A DNA stretch of 64,000 bases, taken from assembly GCA_029204225.1 (NCBI GenBank), contig MU831571.1, positions 1 to 64,000 on the forward strand, in the 5' to 3' direction. Positions 22,501 through 33,771 of this stretch are shown in pieces. Both the position numbers and the translations under genes were made by a program. A model generated the notes under the pieces. It made no database searches. It was not told the origin of the DNA and worked only from the letters and a program-made list of their open reading frames with translations. How positions within the stretch are numbered: the first letter of the stretch is position 1; each line of letters starts with the position of its first letter. The stretch comes from Diphasiastrum complanatum. Taxonomy: Eukaryota > Streptophyta > Lycopodiopsida > Lycopodiales > Lycopodiaceae.

Positions 22501-23059
22501 GGTTTTCCGGAACTCAGATTTTTTTTTTCCTTGAATATTTTTTTGCTTTTGATATTCGGGGGGTCCTTTACTCTTTTCAAGGACTACTGCCCATTCTGTT
22601 CCTCATGAAAGCTACTTTCCCTATATTGTCTATTGCCACTTGAATATTTTTTGCTTCTCTGTGTTTCCAAAAGTTGTATTTTGGTAAGGTCTTCAGATAC
22701 CCAAATGTTTTTTCCCTTGAAATAAGATCGATCCTTTCGAAAATTGAAATCCTCTCATGGGCTTCCTTGAATTATATGATCAATTGTCTTTGTTTATCTT
22801 CTTCCTCTCTCGACCTTGAAAAGTCTTTGATCATCGAGGCTCCTGAATGTGCATTGTTTTTGTGAAAAGGTCGCTCTTATGATCAGACTAAGGGGCCCTT
22901 TGTTTTTGTCTCATAATCTTCTTTTAGAACTGATGTAGCTTTTATCACCTTCTTATGCACAATCGTGTTAAGAGATGTCATTAGGCACAATGGAAAAGTA
23001 TTTGCACATCTATTAAAACTTCATCAATAATCTCTCCTTTAAATGTTAGTGCACAAATA
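22501..23059 (-). other. Probable decayed downstream part of the antisense Copia piece
   Basis: On the minus strand this follows the Copia gag zinc-knuckle region, but no protease or integrase motif remains. Plain T-rich DNA on the plus strand. Confidence 0.3.
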
Positions 23060-23877
23060 AGCAGTTGAGTTTCTGCTTGTTCGTTCTTCAGCCACCTTGG
23101 AGGATTCTGGTTCCTCTACATGTGATGTGTTGTTGGAGCTCTCTTTTTTTCTCTGTGTTTTCTTGGTCCTTGGATTCTGATAGCAATCCATGGCTGCATG
23201 TCACTTCTTGTGACAATGTATGCACTCGATTTTTGGATTCAGCCAACACATTGCTCCTTCCTTTTGATCTGCCTTCTTGATCTCCCTATTTCTCCTGACT
23301 TCAGTCCTGCCTTCTTGTCGAAGGATAAGCCTTTTTTCTTCGACTGGTCTTTGTTGTTGTAGAGAGCTTGGTCAGATTCGATTTTGTCATCATAGTGCTC
23401 TCTAGCTTTGACTTCTTCCTTGATGTCGATGACTACTTTGTCAAAGGTCATGGCAGGATCTAGTCTGGAAAGATCTCGGTAGGGAACGTAGCAGGTAGCT
23501 GAGCTCTTTCTCTTGTGAGGCTGCATGCTCTATTCCAGCATTGTGTTTCTAGATGCATAGTTTGATTTCGTGACTTGGTCTGAAATCTGCTTGTGAGTGA
23601 ATCCCGCATCTCTCTAGCATTGGAGATTCATGCAAGGTCGAGGGTAATGTTGTCTTCGATGGAAGAGGAGATGACAACTACTACTTTGTCGTCCTTCTCC
23701 TTCCACTCTCGAAGTTCCTTGCCTGTGTTGGCTGACATCTCTTCGGTGCTGTCAACCCATGCATAGTGCTTCTCCTATGAGTATGAGTGAAGTCTTTACC
23801 TTCCAGGCCAAGAAATTCAACTCGTCTGCTTCAAGTACTATGCAAATCTTCGATTGGATTCTACTAATGGAAGCCAT
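23060..23877 (-). pseudogene. Copia gag relic, antisense to the host gene
   Basis: Starting near 23877 the minus strand encodes SISRIQSKICIVLEADELNF, matching the gag starts at 33778 and 40213 (SSISIIQSKISTILDAEGSN). Further on come DKVVIDIKEEVKAREHYDDK (about 23445-23386) and NPKIECIHCHK, the residue of a zinc-knuckle region. Many frameshifts and stops; protease and pol are not recognisable. Lies in intron 2. Confidence 0.75.
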
Positions 23878-23891
23878 AGTCCCAGTGACGA

Positions 23892-23904
23892 GGCTCTGAT
23901 ACCA
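23892..23904 (-). other. Perfect tRNA-iMet primer-binding site
   Basis: Minus strand TGGTATCAGAGCC, identical to the canonical Copia primer site, 15-27 bases before the gag start. It fixes the LTR boundary of this antisense element. Confidence 0.85.
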
Positions 23905-24790
23905 CTATTGTGAATCTGGGCTCTGATAGGACTAATGTGGATAGGACTGATGTGGATCCTAGAATTCGAAGAAGTCAAAGACTTCGAGCACTTCGAATAT
24001 GATTCATTGATATGAGTCCAGATGGAGCCGATTTGTCTGGAGAAGCTACTGCTTTATTTCGCGATCAAACATCCTTCGAACTACAAATAGCTACTAATTG
24101 AGCAGAAGAACTGTTACTTGTCTATATTACCAAAATCAAGCATACAACAATGATCTTTTTGAGCGTTGTCTATTTCCCAGATCAGCGCGTTGGCGCAAGA
24201 GAGGTATTCTCTCTCACAAATAGAAACTAGCTGCTGCTAATTATATGTAAGTGTGAGTGTGGTGATGTGTGTCTGCTACTGCATGACTAACACTCATCCA
24301 CTGCTCCCACACACACTCTATATATGCTTACTATGTCTATATCCGATCTCCAACACATATAGCATGCTTGGCTTGATTACAAGAACTAATTAGCTTATTA
24401 CGTCTTGCTACTTTGCTTAACTACGATTGTTGGACTTCATTTGAGTGTGTTTCAATCTTAGGAAGTGGCAAAAGTCATTAGATTGAAGATGAGTCATGAC
24501 ATTCAAACTATCACGCTCGTCGATTTTTGATGACGTACTTGACGTTTGACGTGGCTGGTCTCGACTTGCTTGACTTTTTGCTTTGGGACTTAGCTGGGGT
24601 TGAGTCTTCATCAGTCAATTTGGTGACTTCGGACACTTCGGGGACTTCGGCCTTTGGGGACTGGTTTGCCTTTGTTGCCTTTGTTGTCTTCGGGGACTTC
24701 GGCCACTTTAGTTGAGTCTTGACTTTGGCGTCGTCGATGACTTCGGTTGAGATTGGTTGCTGCCTGTGTAGAAATCTCGTGTATTTCTGC
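23905..24790 (-). repeat. 5' LTR of the antisense Copia in intron 2
   Basis: The LTR ends at the primer site on the minus strand; its other end is not fixed (about 24780-24800) because no second LTR is present. It contains GACTTCGG/GGACTTCGGCC repeats at about 24625-24715, which give both strands misleading open frames (24527-24804). Confidence 0.55.
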
Positions 24791-25052
24791 AAGTAAAGGC
24801 TCACAAGCTAAAAGTGCTTTGTTTCTTCAAAATTTTGGCTTATCTTGTAATCTTGAAGCTATTAGTGTCTGGAGTTCTATTATTGAGTGAAATCAATGTG
24901 TTGTCCATTGTTAATGTAGGCACAACTTGCTTAGATAGTTCGCTAGTGAAGTTTTAACCAAGTAAATGGTTCACCTGCCCACTTGGATTATTTTTGTTGT
25001 AAAAATGAGAATAAAAGAAGGCAAAGCAGATGTGAGAATATGAGAGTTTTGG

Positions 25053-25173
<121 letters not shown>

Positions 25174-25195
25174 ATGTTTTTTGTACTCTTTGAAG

Positions 25196-25275
25196 AAACA
25201 ATGCAGGAATAGCATCTGGCACCTTCAAGCTTTCAGAGGATAACATTGAATTAACATTTGCAACAAATCACATTG
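25196..25275 (+). CDS. Dehydrogenase exon 3
   Basis: 80 bases. With the last two bases of exon 2 it gives [11 protein letters not shown], restoring the SDR structural motif NNAG across the junction, then [16 protein letters not shown], near-identical to the family. Acceptor TTTGAAG|AAAC, donor ATTG|GTGAGT. The frame and both splice sites agree, so this short exon is secure despite its distance of 23 kb from the next one. Confidence 0.9.
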
Positions 25276-25733
25276 GTGAGTTTTGGCATTCATTAGGTCT
25301 TTAAGCTTGCTCAATTTGACTATGTTACAAAAATTGTTGTCTACTACTAAATTTGGAACTTTTTGAATTTTCTTGCATATTTTTAAGGTACCTCGGTATT
25401 AAAAGTACACAAAAGTTTCCATCCTAAATTGGGATGAATTAAGGGTTTTTCAAAGCAATTGTTTGCAAGATTTTTGGCCTTCATGCAATTGCATTGGCAC
25501 ATTCACAAATTAAAATGGTTGAAGCTTTCAAAGATTTGCTAGTTACCATGGGTACAATAACTAAGTGAAACATTATTTATGTCGAATGAATGCCTACATC
25601 TTTAAAACATTCATGTTTGTCTTGAGCCCTGTATACTTGCTAGAGATGTGCCAATACTTTTTATAAAAGTCTACCGAATTCAACTTATCCTTGTCATGAG
25701 AATCTAAATTTTCTGTGTGCATTTTCAACCCAC
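25276..25733 (+). other. Start of intron 3, nothing recognised
   Basis: Ordinary intron sequence before the LINE relic. Confidence 0.5.
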
Positions 25734-27183
25734 CTATGTAATTATGTGATCATTTTGAAGATAGCATCTGGGACAACAAACATATGAGAAAAAAATTTGA
25801 TGGGATACAAAAGACTTGGCACAAATTATCCATGAGAACATGGTGATTTGTTGATGCGAAATAGTAGCCCATTCAGCCACTGGAATCCTTGTGCACCTAA
25901 CCTCTACTGCATACATAGCCATTGGGCATAGCAAGACCACAAATAGCTTAGACTTACTTTGGTCATCCTTAATATGCTTTTGGTAATGATAGTGCTCAAG
26001 ACTCTAACCATTGTTGCATGACCATTTCTCATCCTTGCTAGCAGTGCATGTTTCATACCGAAGATAGGAATAGTGAAGAGTATTTCCAAAACATGTATAG
26101 GAGGACACCACCTCCAATGGTTGACCACCTAGAGTCAATACTTGTCGTTGCATATAACCTAAGTCTTCTTGGTGTTAACCGCCAAACACCACCCAGTTCT
26201 GAATACGTGGATTCCTCTCAGTCTATCCAAGTGTCTCTACAATCCTATGCTAATCAAGGAGATCAATACCATGTCATCAACATATAGCAGAATAGGGATG
26301 AGTGTATCACATAGTTTGCATCCCTGGCTACCATCTTGATTAATGACACTATCAAGCTCATCAATATATAATCCAAAAAGTGTAGAGTAAAGTGAGCAGC
26401 CATGCTTTACCCTGATGGTACACTTGATCAATTGCAAAAGGCCCCCATCCAATCCTAAAGCGATCCCAAACCTACTCATAGATTGTTATAAATGCCAATA
26501 ATATATTTGTGCAATATCCAAGGTCTCTCAATCTCTGGATAAGCATGTATCATGGAACATAATCAAATGCCCTCTAGAAATCAACAAAGCAACAACACAC
26601 TCTCTCATGGCTAGATCTAGCCCTCCTCGATAATGGCCTTGAGAGTGAATACATGGTCTATGGCGGAACATTGAGCTCTAAATCCCATCTTCCCTAATGC
26701 ATGTAGCCATCTATTCTTAACCTCATCTTGTGATGCCGCCTGCAGGATGGTGCTTTGGAGCTTGGCAATGATATGGCCTATTATGATAGTGTGGTAATGA
26801 TCAAGTTTCATGGAGTCATTGCTCTTGTGGATGGGATGGATAACATTGGTGCACCATGACGACAAGAAGCCAGAAATGACTTGGTTGAGAGGGTTGGTAA
26901 GAATAGGTGAAATGATATTTGTAGCGGATATCAAGAGTTCAGCTTCAATATCTTGTGCATGATGGGTTCTCAACTTTGAGCGGCAAGGAGTGATCATAAT
27001 GGGAGAGACTATGGAATGGTATAGAGTGTGGTAGCATATTGAATCCATATATGTAGGTCTCTCCAAGGTGGATGTGGAGCTTGTGGGATGAATATTTATA
27101 AAAAGCCTCAAAAAAGAGCTGAAGAGAAGGTCAATAAGTTTCCTTCCTTCATTTTCTTCATAGGTCTTTTCTTTCAATGACAT
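25734..27183 (-). pseudogene. LINE (L1-type, non-LTR) reverse transcriptase relic
   Basis: Minus strand, several frames. From about 26920 down: GFLSSWCTNVIHPIHKSND, HTIIIGHIIAKL, KMGFRAQCSAIDHVFTLKAI, the palm/finger motifs of plant LINE ORF2. Then a relic FVDFQKAFDTVPWYML near 26580, with the catalytic-region signature FQKAFD; then VKHGCSLYSTLFGLYIDELD and LLYVDDMVLIS near 26300 (plant LINEs usually AD, here VD). The part below 26130 fits the LINE C-terminal region loosely. Frameshifts throughout. The endonuclease half is not adjacent; a matching piece is at 47390-47596 on the same strand. Confidence 0.8.
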
Positions 27184-27235
27184 GTATGGCTATACAGACA
27201 TCTAGTATCAAGTAAGAGATGAGGTGTGAAGATAT

Positions 27236-29211
27236 GTGCATTTTGACTTGCTCATGGAGGGCTTCACACGCACGGATACTTATTGTCATCTATGCAATTC
27301 TTTTGGACATGAGATAGCTTTTTGTTTGTTTAATCCTTGGGTTATTCAACAAACATATGCTAAGTTCCAATATCAAGAAAATTCTAATGGAAGAGACCTA
27401 ATGGTAAGGCCTATGGCCTTGGATTTCCGGAACGATTAGCCCTGACAATTCCTCCAGTACAACATGTTCCTTCTATGAATATGATGGAACCAAAACCCTC
27501 GGTTGGCAATGACCAATGGAATTATAATACATAATAAGATTTTGGTTCTTTAGATCAATATGCTATCTATGCTGCTGCACAACAACAATGGTCTAGACAA
27601 TGGACTAGGGCACGACTTGGCTGTTATGGATGTGGAGAAAATCATAGGATTGTTGTATGTCCTTTTGTTGGGAATTGCGATTATGGACATTGTTACAAAG
27701 ACCGTCTCGCTAGACCAAAACCACCGCCGATAACTGCTCTTTTGGATATGACTACAAATAAGCAAAGACCATCAGTCCAATCTATTGAACCAAGTGTACA
27801 AGTGATGGTTGTCAAACAAGCTTAGAAGCAGAAAGGAGTTGTTGTTGATCCAACACCTGTAGAATCTATGACAGCTACTGATCTACCTATCACATCAGGG
27901 GTGTATCCAAATCTCAACTCTGAGAAGAAGAAATACCACGACATGAGACAGTAAATCAAAGACTTACAAGAAGAAGAGACATTGGAATTCTCCAGAGTTG
28001 TAGTAGAGATTCATTCTTCACCTGTGCCGCCATAAGATTTACATGATCCTTTGCAAAGAACACATCAACTAACGAATGTAAATTCTCAGTTGCATCATCG
28101 CAAAGAACCCTTCAAGATGACCGAACTTGAACCACCACAAATAGAACCGATCGTGAATATTCTATCTAGCAAGATGAATATTACATTGGGAGAATTTCTC
28201 AAGTTGGTGGCTCAAGCTAAAGAAGTGGAAGCTGATAGATTGACCAAGATAGAACCAAAAGTCTAGTAGAAACCACTATTTTGTGTCAGATTTAAAGATT
28301 CAAACGAATTACTCAATGTAGGGGCAGTCTGGGAGAGTGAGCAGAGAAATATCACCTTGCCAATACAACATAAACAATTTAGTCAAGAGGTAGCTGTGAT
28401 AGATGGAGGCTCAAGAGTCAATCTAATCTCAACAAAGCTATGTGCTAAATGGGGCCTTCAATTAAGTCAGTTGGTCAGACTCTAGTTCGTCCTAAAGGCA
28501 TAATGAAGTTAGCTAGTCAGTTTTAAAGGCATAATGAACGATATACTAGTGAAAATTATGAGAATCCAGTTTGTCATTACTTTTGTAGTAATGGGCTAAC
28601 CGGAAGCACCATCCGTTTATCGCATTCTATTGGGACGTCCATGGTTATGAGTTGTACAAGTAATTCATAACTGGAGAACATAAAAATTTACATTTGAGAA
28701 TCATGAACGAGCAGTTAAAAGTGATCCATTGATATCATTATGACTCTCAAATAGATAATGTTAACTGAAATCAAGCTCTTGCAACTATGGATTGTACAAC
28801 AAGATACATGTGTCAACGAGATAACAATTCAAAGTTGAGCGACATTCCTATGGTTGGTCGTACTTTGGATATGCCTCACCTTCCTGGTCAACATGATGAA
28901 TGTCGCATGGATATCTATTGATCCGATTCCAGATCCTATTGAAGATGAACTTATTCATGTCAGTCATGCATTATTTTATGACGAAAATACTGAACTAACT
29001 GATGAGCAAATTCTAAATCATATGGATCCTACAAGGCTTGGAGTTCATGATATTCTTGATGAACCAACAATACAATTGTGAAGGAATGGATGAATACAAG
29101 ACCAATGACAAAAAATCAAGCCAAACAACATTATAACATTGTTCTAAAATGGAAAAATTCATCACGAGATGCAGTTTCGACAATTGATCCAAAAGTTGTA
29201 CTGTTGGATTT
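27236..29211 (+). pseudogene. Gypsy gag-protease fragment, copy A
   Basis: Plus strand. A zinc knuckle CHLCNSFGHEIAFC (CX2CX4HX4C) near 27279, a second Cys/His cluster CYGCGENHRIVVC near 27620, then KMTELEPPQIEPIVNILSSK (28107 on), SEQRNITLPIQHKQF near 28345 and the protease active site VIDGGSRVNLIS near 28400 (Gypsy proteases with DGGS in place of DTGA). A later stretch, NVAWISIDPIPDPIEDELIH (28900 on), is shared with copies B and C. Several stops. It breaks off at 29199-29211, where an LTR start follows with no pol between, so RT and integrase are deleted. Confidence 0.8.
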
Positions 29212-29252
29212 ATCTCCTCTACTCTCCTAAATCCCATGTTAATCTAGTTCCA
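29212..29252 (+). repeat. 41-bp LTR start interrupted by element E1
   Basis: TGTTGGATTTATCTCCTCTA and the next 20 or so bases match the LTR start at 4806. The sequence is cut at TTCCA by insertion of E1; the remainder of this LTR should resume at 38119, where only weak resemblance is visible. Confidence 0.65.
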
Positions 29253-29981
29253 TGTTGGAGGGTTTGCGGATTCCAAGGCAACCCTAACCCTAGTTAATTA
29301 GTGAGAGAGATTTGGCACCTCGTGTGTGTAAGTCCATCCCGATGATCACATAGTTATTTGATAATTATAAAGTCAATAGAAGGACTTTAGGCCTTTTTGC
29401 AGGACTTTTAATGTCTTAGGCCTAAATGTCAAGTTAGTGAATAAAATTGGGACTCCCACCAAAATTAGTTCAAATTCAAATTTAAATTGGTTCTCTCCAA
29501 TTTGAAATGGGTCCCACTCTTTTTTTTAATTTGAATAGTTAGGGAGGTAGAAATGGGCCAATAGGATTTTGAGGCCAAGGTCCTCCTCTCTACTATAAAT
29601 AGTGCCAAACTCGAATTTGGAAAACATGTTCATATCCTCATTTTAATACAAGCAGAGTGGTTCTCTTATGGAATGGATTTGTGAATGTCCTTGCTCTGTA
29701 TCACTTTTCCTCCATCTCTCATGCTTTTGTTGTATTTGCAAATTGTTGGATATGATTGTTATTCGAATTGCATGTTCTTATGCTTTTTGTGACAGAGAAA
29801 GAGAGAGAGAAAAAGAGTAAGCTATCTTCATTGTGGATGGATGTTAGAGTTAGATATGGATCTTCCATTCATGCTGATATGTTATCGCTCTCATGGGAAC
29901 GCGTGACAACTAACTTCATCTCCTTGATGCTAGAATGCTTAGATCTTGGGTTGAGGATAGCAAGGAAAGAAATCCACTACA
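29253..29981 (+). repeat. 5' LTR of E1 (729 bp)
   Basis: Begins TGTTGGAGGGTTTGCGG, ends CCACTACA. Contains CTATAAATAG near 29591, a likely TATA box for the element's own transcript, and a GAGAGA run near 29797. Aligns along its length with 37326-38118. Confidence 0.9.
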
Positions 29982-29985
29982 ATTT

Positions 29986-30003
29986 TGGCGCCATTGTCGG
30001 GGA
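29986..30003 (+). other. tRNA-Asp-type primer-binding site of E1
   Basis: TGGCGCCATTGTCGGGGA, four bases after the LTR end. It differs at two places from the TGGCGCCGTTGCCGGGGA used by Tat/Athila Gypsy elements, so E1 belongs to that priming class. Confidence 0.85.
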
Positions 30004-30189
30004 GCTATGCCAATTTTTCAGTTTGCAGCATGTTTGTTGGATGGTTAGCTTGCATTAGGCATCTTGTCTGTGGCATGAATAGTGTTAAATTTGCATTTAG
30101 GGTTAGTTTGGAAGTGATTTTGCCTGATTTGAGTGGATTTTCTTGTTTGAATTCTAATCTGATTATTGAACAAGGACAGCTACTTAGAT

Positions 30190-30535
30190 CACCAGCTTGA
30201 AGCCGCTAAAGTAGTAGCTAAAGTCCATTCTTCACCTGTGCAGCCACTGAATAATCCATGAACGGATATGAATACTCAGTTTTCTCATCATAAAGAGCCC
30301 TTCAAGATGACTGAACTGGAAGCACCGCAAACAGAGTTATTCATGAATATTTTATCTAGTAAGATAAATATTACATTGGGAGAATTTCTGAAGTTGGTGC
30401 TAAATGCAAAAGAAGTATTAGTGCAAAAATCAACTCAAATCGAACTAGAAGCCAATCAGAAATCACTTTTTTTGCTGGATTTGAAGAATCTAATGAAGTA
30501 TTTATGTCAAAGCAGCTTGGAAAAGTGAGCAAAGA
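30190..30535 (+). pseudogene. Gypsy gag fragment nested in E1
   Basis: Encodes HHKEPFKMTELEAPQTELFM and SSKINITLGEFLKLV, homologous to 28084-28260 of Gypsy copy A and to copy B. Stops abruptly at about 30535 where Copia reverse transcriptase begins on the same strand: a gag-to-pol junction between two superfamilies. Confidence 0.75.
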
Positions 30536-30540
30536 AATAT

Positions 30541-31748
30541 CACTATGCCAAATCTGCTTTTCTAAATGGTGAGTTAGAAGAAGAAGTGTTCATGGATCAA
30601 TTTGAAGGCTTTGTAACAAATGGACAGGAAAATAAAATATGTCGCTTGAAAAAAGTGCTTTATGGTCTTAAACAGGCACCACGTGCGTGGTATAGCAGGA
30701 TTGATGTCTACTTTCGTTCAAAGGGGATGGTGAGAACACATTCTGATCCAAATCTATATGTCTTATGCTTTGATGGTATGGTTGCTTTGATTGCTCTTTA
30801 TGTTGATGACTTGATTATTATGGAAAATAATCAAGAGATGATAGACATGATCAAGAAAGACCTCATGGAACAATTCGAGATGACAGATCTCATCCTGATG
30901 CATTATTGCCTTGAAGTAGAGGTGTGGCAAAAAGGACACGAAGTGGGTTTAACACAGGTGAAGTATGTCAAAGAGTTGCTGCACAAGTTTAGGTTGTAGG
31001 ATTGCAAGCCAGTGAATACTCCTATTGAACCAGGTAAAAAGCTTTCTAAGCTTGATGAGTCACAGTCATTTGATGTTACGCTGTATAGGCAGTTAGTAGG
31101 GAGCTTGATTTACCTTTTCATGACTAGACCAGATATATGCTATGTTGTTGGTATTGTAAGTTAGTTTATGGCAACACTTACGGAAACGCATTGGAAGGTA
31201 GCTAAGCGCATTTTGTGTTATGTAAAAGACACTTCAGATTATGGCTTAATTCAGAGAAAGCCTGACGGTTTACCTGAGTTGTGTGGCTATGTGGATGCGA
31301 ATTGGAGAGGTGACTATGATGATCATAGATCCACCACATGGTATGTATTCCAGCTTTGTGGCAGTTGCTTTTCCTGGTCTAGTAAGAAGCAAAGTACAAT
31401 TGCTCTTTCCACCACAGAAGCAGAGTATAAGACAATGTGTAGTGCAGCACAAGAAGCTATATGGTTGAGACAAATCTTGGAAGAAGTTGGCATGAGGCAG
31501 AAAAATCCCACAATTTTAATAGCGATAGTCAAAGTGGCATTCAGCTAGCAAAGAATCCAGTGTTCCATGCGAGAACCAAACACATTGAGATTCAGTATCA
31601 CTTTATATGTGAGAGGCTGCTGAGTCGTGAAATTCATGTTGTTCATTGTAGTACAGAAGAACAACTAGCTGATATTTTCAATAAGCCACTTGTTGGAGAA
31701 AAGTTTGATAAGTTTAGATCAAAGCTTTCTGTACTTAAAGTTTATTGA
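30541..31748 (+). pseudogene. Copia reverse transcriptase-RNase H, nested in E1
   Basis: Starts inside RT at SAFLNGELEEEVFMDQFEGF, continues VLYGLKQAPRAWYSRI, the intact catalytic IALYVDDLIIM near 30795, QLVGSLIYL near 31090, and RNase H DANWRGDYDDHRSTTWYVF, STTEAEYKTM, then TKHIEIQYHFI and LADIFNKPL to the end at 31748. Stops near 30998 and 31164 and a frameshift near 31500 kill it. Gag, protease, integrase and the RT N-terminus are missing. Confidence 0.85.
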
Positions 31749-31804
31749 CTTTAAAGCTATGTATATGACTGTATAAAAAGTAGACTCTACTTTAAGGGAG
31801 AGAG

Positions 31805-32074
31805 TTAGAATTAAAGTAGAATCATTGTGTTACTGTACTATGGGTCCTATCAGTTGATAAGAATCAGTTGGCCTCGCCACGAGGCAAGTCGACAGGACAC
31901 ACATCCCACCAACGGCAACTTGGGTCATGCATGGGTTGCCTGAGTGAACAACTATATGTACAGTGTAATTTCATTTTGAAAAATACAGTTGCTACGTGAG
32001 CTTGGTGTGGAGAGTGTTTTCTGTCTGTGTTACTGTGTAGCATGATCAGTGTTCCTAGTCAAAGCAAATTCTAA
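31805..32074 (+). repeat. 3' LTR of the nested Copia, with unusual ends
   Basis: Directly after the purine tract TTTAAGGGAGAGAG the sequence starts TTAGAATT (31805-31812) and, 270 bp later, closes with the exact reverse complement AATTCTAA (32067-32074). LTRs normally end in TG..CA. The short terminal inverted repeat supports the boundary; no second copy is available to prove it. Confidence 0.55.
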
Positions 32075-32097
32075 GTAAAAGTTGATAAAAGCTTCAC

Positions 32098-32533
32098 TGC
32101 CTTTTGGATATTTGGTTGTCCAGCTGTTTTAGAGTTGTTGATACGTTTAGCGACATCGGTTTGCCAATGTAGAAAAATGTGAAAAAGCCGAAGGTGCCTT
32201 AGTTTAAGGCAGTAAAAAGACGAAGGTGCCCAAAAATGGTTTTAAGGCATTCTGGGTTTAGTGTCACATTTTTCGCAAAGAGGCAAAAAAGACGAAGGTG
32301 GTCCAAAAATGGTTTTTAAGTCATTCCGACTAGTGTGTCGCTTTTTTTGTGAAGGCACGAAAAAAGGGCGAGGAAGGTAAAAAGCAAAGGTGTCTTAAAT
32401 TGTTTCAAGACATAAATGGGAAAAAGCTTTAAAGCGAAAAAATGTGAAGGTCCGAAATCATGTTGCCGGTCTTCTGTTTTCAAGATGCTCATTACTTTAC
32501 GATTTTTTAAGGTTGAGCATATGAAATCTAACA
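32098..32533 (-). repeat. 3' LTR of a minus-strand Copia, with internal tandem units
   Basis: On the minus strand the LTR starts TGTTAGATTTCATATGC at 32533, immediately after a purine tract AAGGGGGGG (32541-32534). Inside, three to four units of about 70 bp share AAAGACGAAGGTG, CCAAAAATGGTTTTAAG and TTTTTCGC (about 32165-32440 on +). The far end near 32098 is estimated. Confidence 0.6.
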
Positions 32534-32559
32534 CCCCCCCTTGATGAGGATTTTGATCT

Positions 32560-33592
32560 GCTGCCATGTAGTTTGTTCTACAGAAAATTAATTCTACTTC
32601 CTTATTGTGCACTTTCTCTCTAAGATAATGATACCTGATTTCTATATGTTTGCTTCAAGAGTGAAATCTCGGATTGAGAGAAAGTGCTATTGTGCTTTGA
32701 TTGTCATAATAGATTGTTGTAGGAAGCGTTTGTGCAAGGTTCAGGTTTGCGAGAAGGGCCTTGGTTGTATAAAAATACAAATCCAGAAGTTGATTTTCTG
32801 GTGTCGACATCTCCTGCCCAATCCGCATCTATGTAGGCTTCAAGGATGTTGGCAATTTGGCTGCCTCCGTAGTAGATCTTGAGAGTTTTTGTTGCTTGGA
32901 TGTACTTTATGACTTTTGTTAGCGCTTTTCAAGGAATTACGCTTGAATTTGACAAGAACTGGCTGAGTGTACTGATTGAATATGCAAGGTCTGGTCATGT
33001 GCAAATCATTGCGTACATCAGTGAGCCGATGATGGACTGAAACGGGTAGTGCTTCATTTCCTCCTTTTTTGTCTCAGTTTGAGGAGACTATTCCATTGAT
33101 AGCTTTAGTTCAGGGTCGAGTGGAAAGAGACTGGGTTTGCAGTTGGCCATTCCATACTTTTCCAGCACGTTGTTGAGATATCGGTGCTGATTGATAAAGA
33201 TAAGTCTGTTGGGTTGATCTCGTTGAATTTGGATTCCAAGACAATAGTGGGCTGGACCCATGTCAGTCATCTTGTATTCTTGGGCCATCATGCATTTTGT
33301 ATCCTTCATTAGATTCAGATTATTAATGAATAAGAGTGTATCATCTACGTAGAGAGTGATGATGATGAAGTATTCTGATACAGACTTGAAGTTAACATTC
33401 GAGTCTGCTAACTTTGGAATAAAACCATTTTCTATCAAAAATGCGTTGATTTTTAGGAACCAGGCTCTGGGTGACTGTTTCAGCATGTAGAGCGCCTTGT
33501 GAATTCTACATACAAGGTGATGTTGCTTGTCGTTGAGTTCATATCCCTCTGGCTGTGTCATATAGATTTTCTCTTTGATGGTTCCATTGAGG
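32560..33592 (-). pseudogene. Copia reverse transcriptase-RNase H, minus strand, nested in E1
   Basis: From 33592 down: TFLNGTIKEKIYMTQPEGYE, ALYMLKQSPRAWFLKINAFL, catalytic ITLYVDDTLLFI near 33340, TDMGPAHYCLGIQIQRD, then RNase H YIDADWAGDVDTRKSTSGF near 32820-32760 and IFCRTNYMAAD before the purine tract. The N-terminal RT and everything upstream are missing, cut where another Copia LTR starts at 33593. One or two frameshifts. A different family from the plus-strand Copia at 30541. Confidence 0.85.
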
Positions 33593-33771
33593 AATGTAGA
33601 ACACCTCAACAGACAACTCTCAGTTCTACCAACAAAGTGCATAGTACTCAAATTGACAAAGGTTAAGAAACTTGAAACTCGAATAGTTACGAAATACAAA
33701 CTCAAACAATTCGCGAAATTGAGTGAAATCAGACAACCTTATATCCATCAATAGCCAAATCAAAAAATTGG
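33593..33771 (+). repeat. Collapsed LTR/leader of a Copia (family C2)
   Basis: The start GTAGAACACCTCAACAGACA and GTTCTACCAACAAAGTG aligns with the LTR start at 38733. Only about 100 bp of LTR-like sequence remains before the gag start, compared with more than 1.3 kb at 38733-40053, so the LTR body and primer site are deleted. Confidence 0.6.

Noticed and set aside
23892-23904. tRNA-like sequence
   Set aside because: Only the 13-base primer complement of initiator tRNA; no cloverleaf. The same holds for 29986, 40054, 41288 and 50371.
26048-26287. 79-codon plus-strand frame
   Set aside because: Opposite strand of the LINE relic.
29591-29600. Host promoter TATA box in intron 3
   Set aside because: CTATAAATAG lies in the LTR of E1, also near 37667; it is the element's own promoter, not a host gene start.
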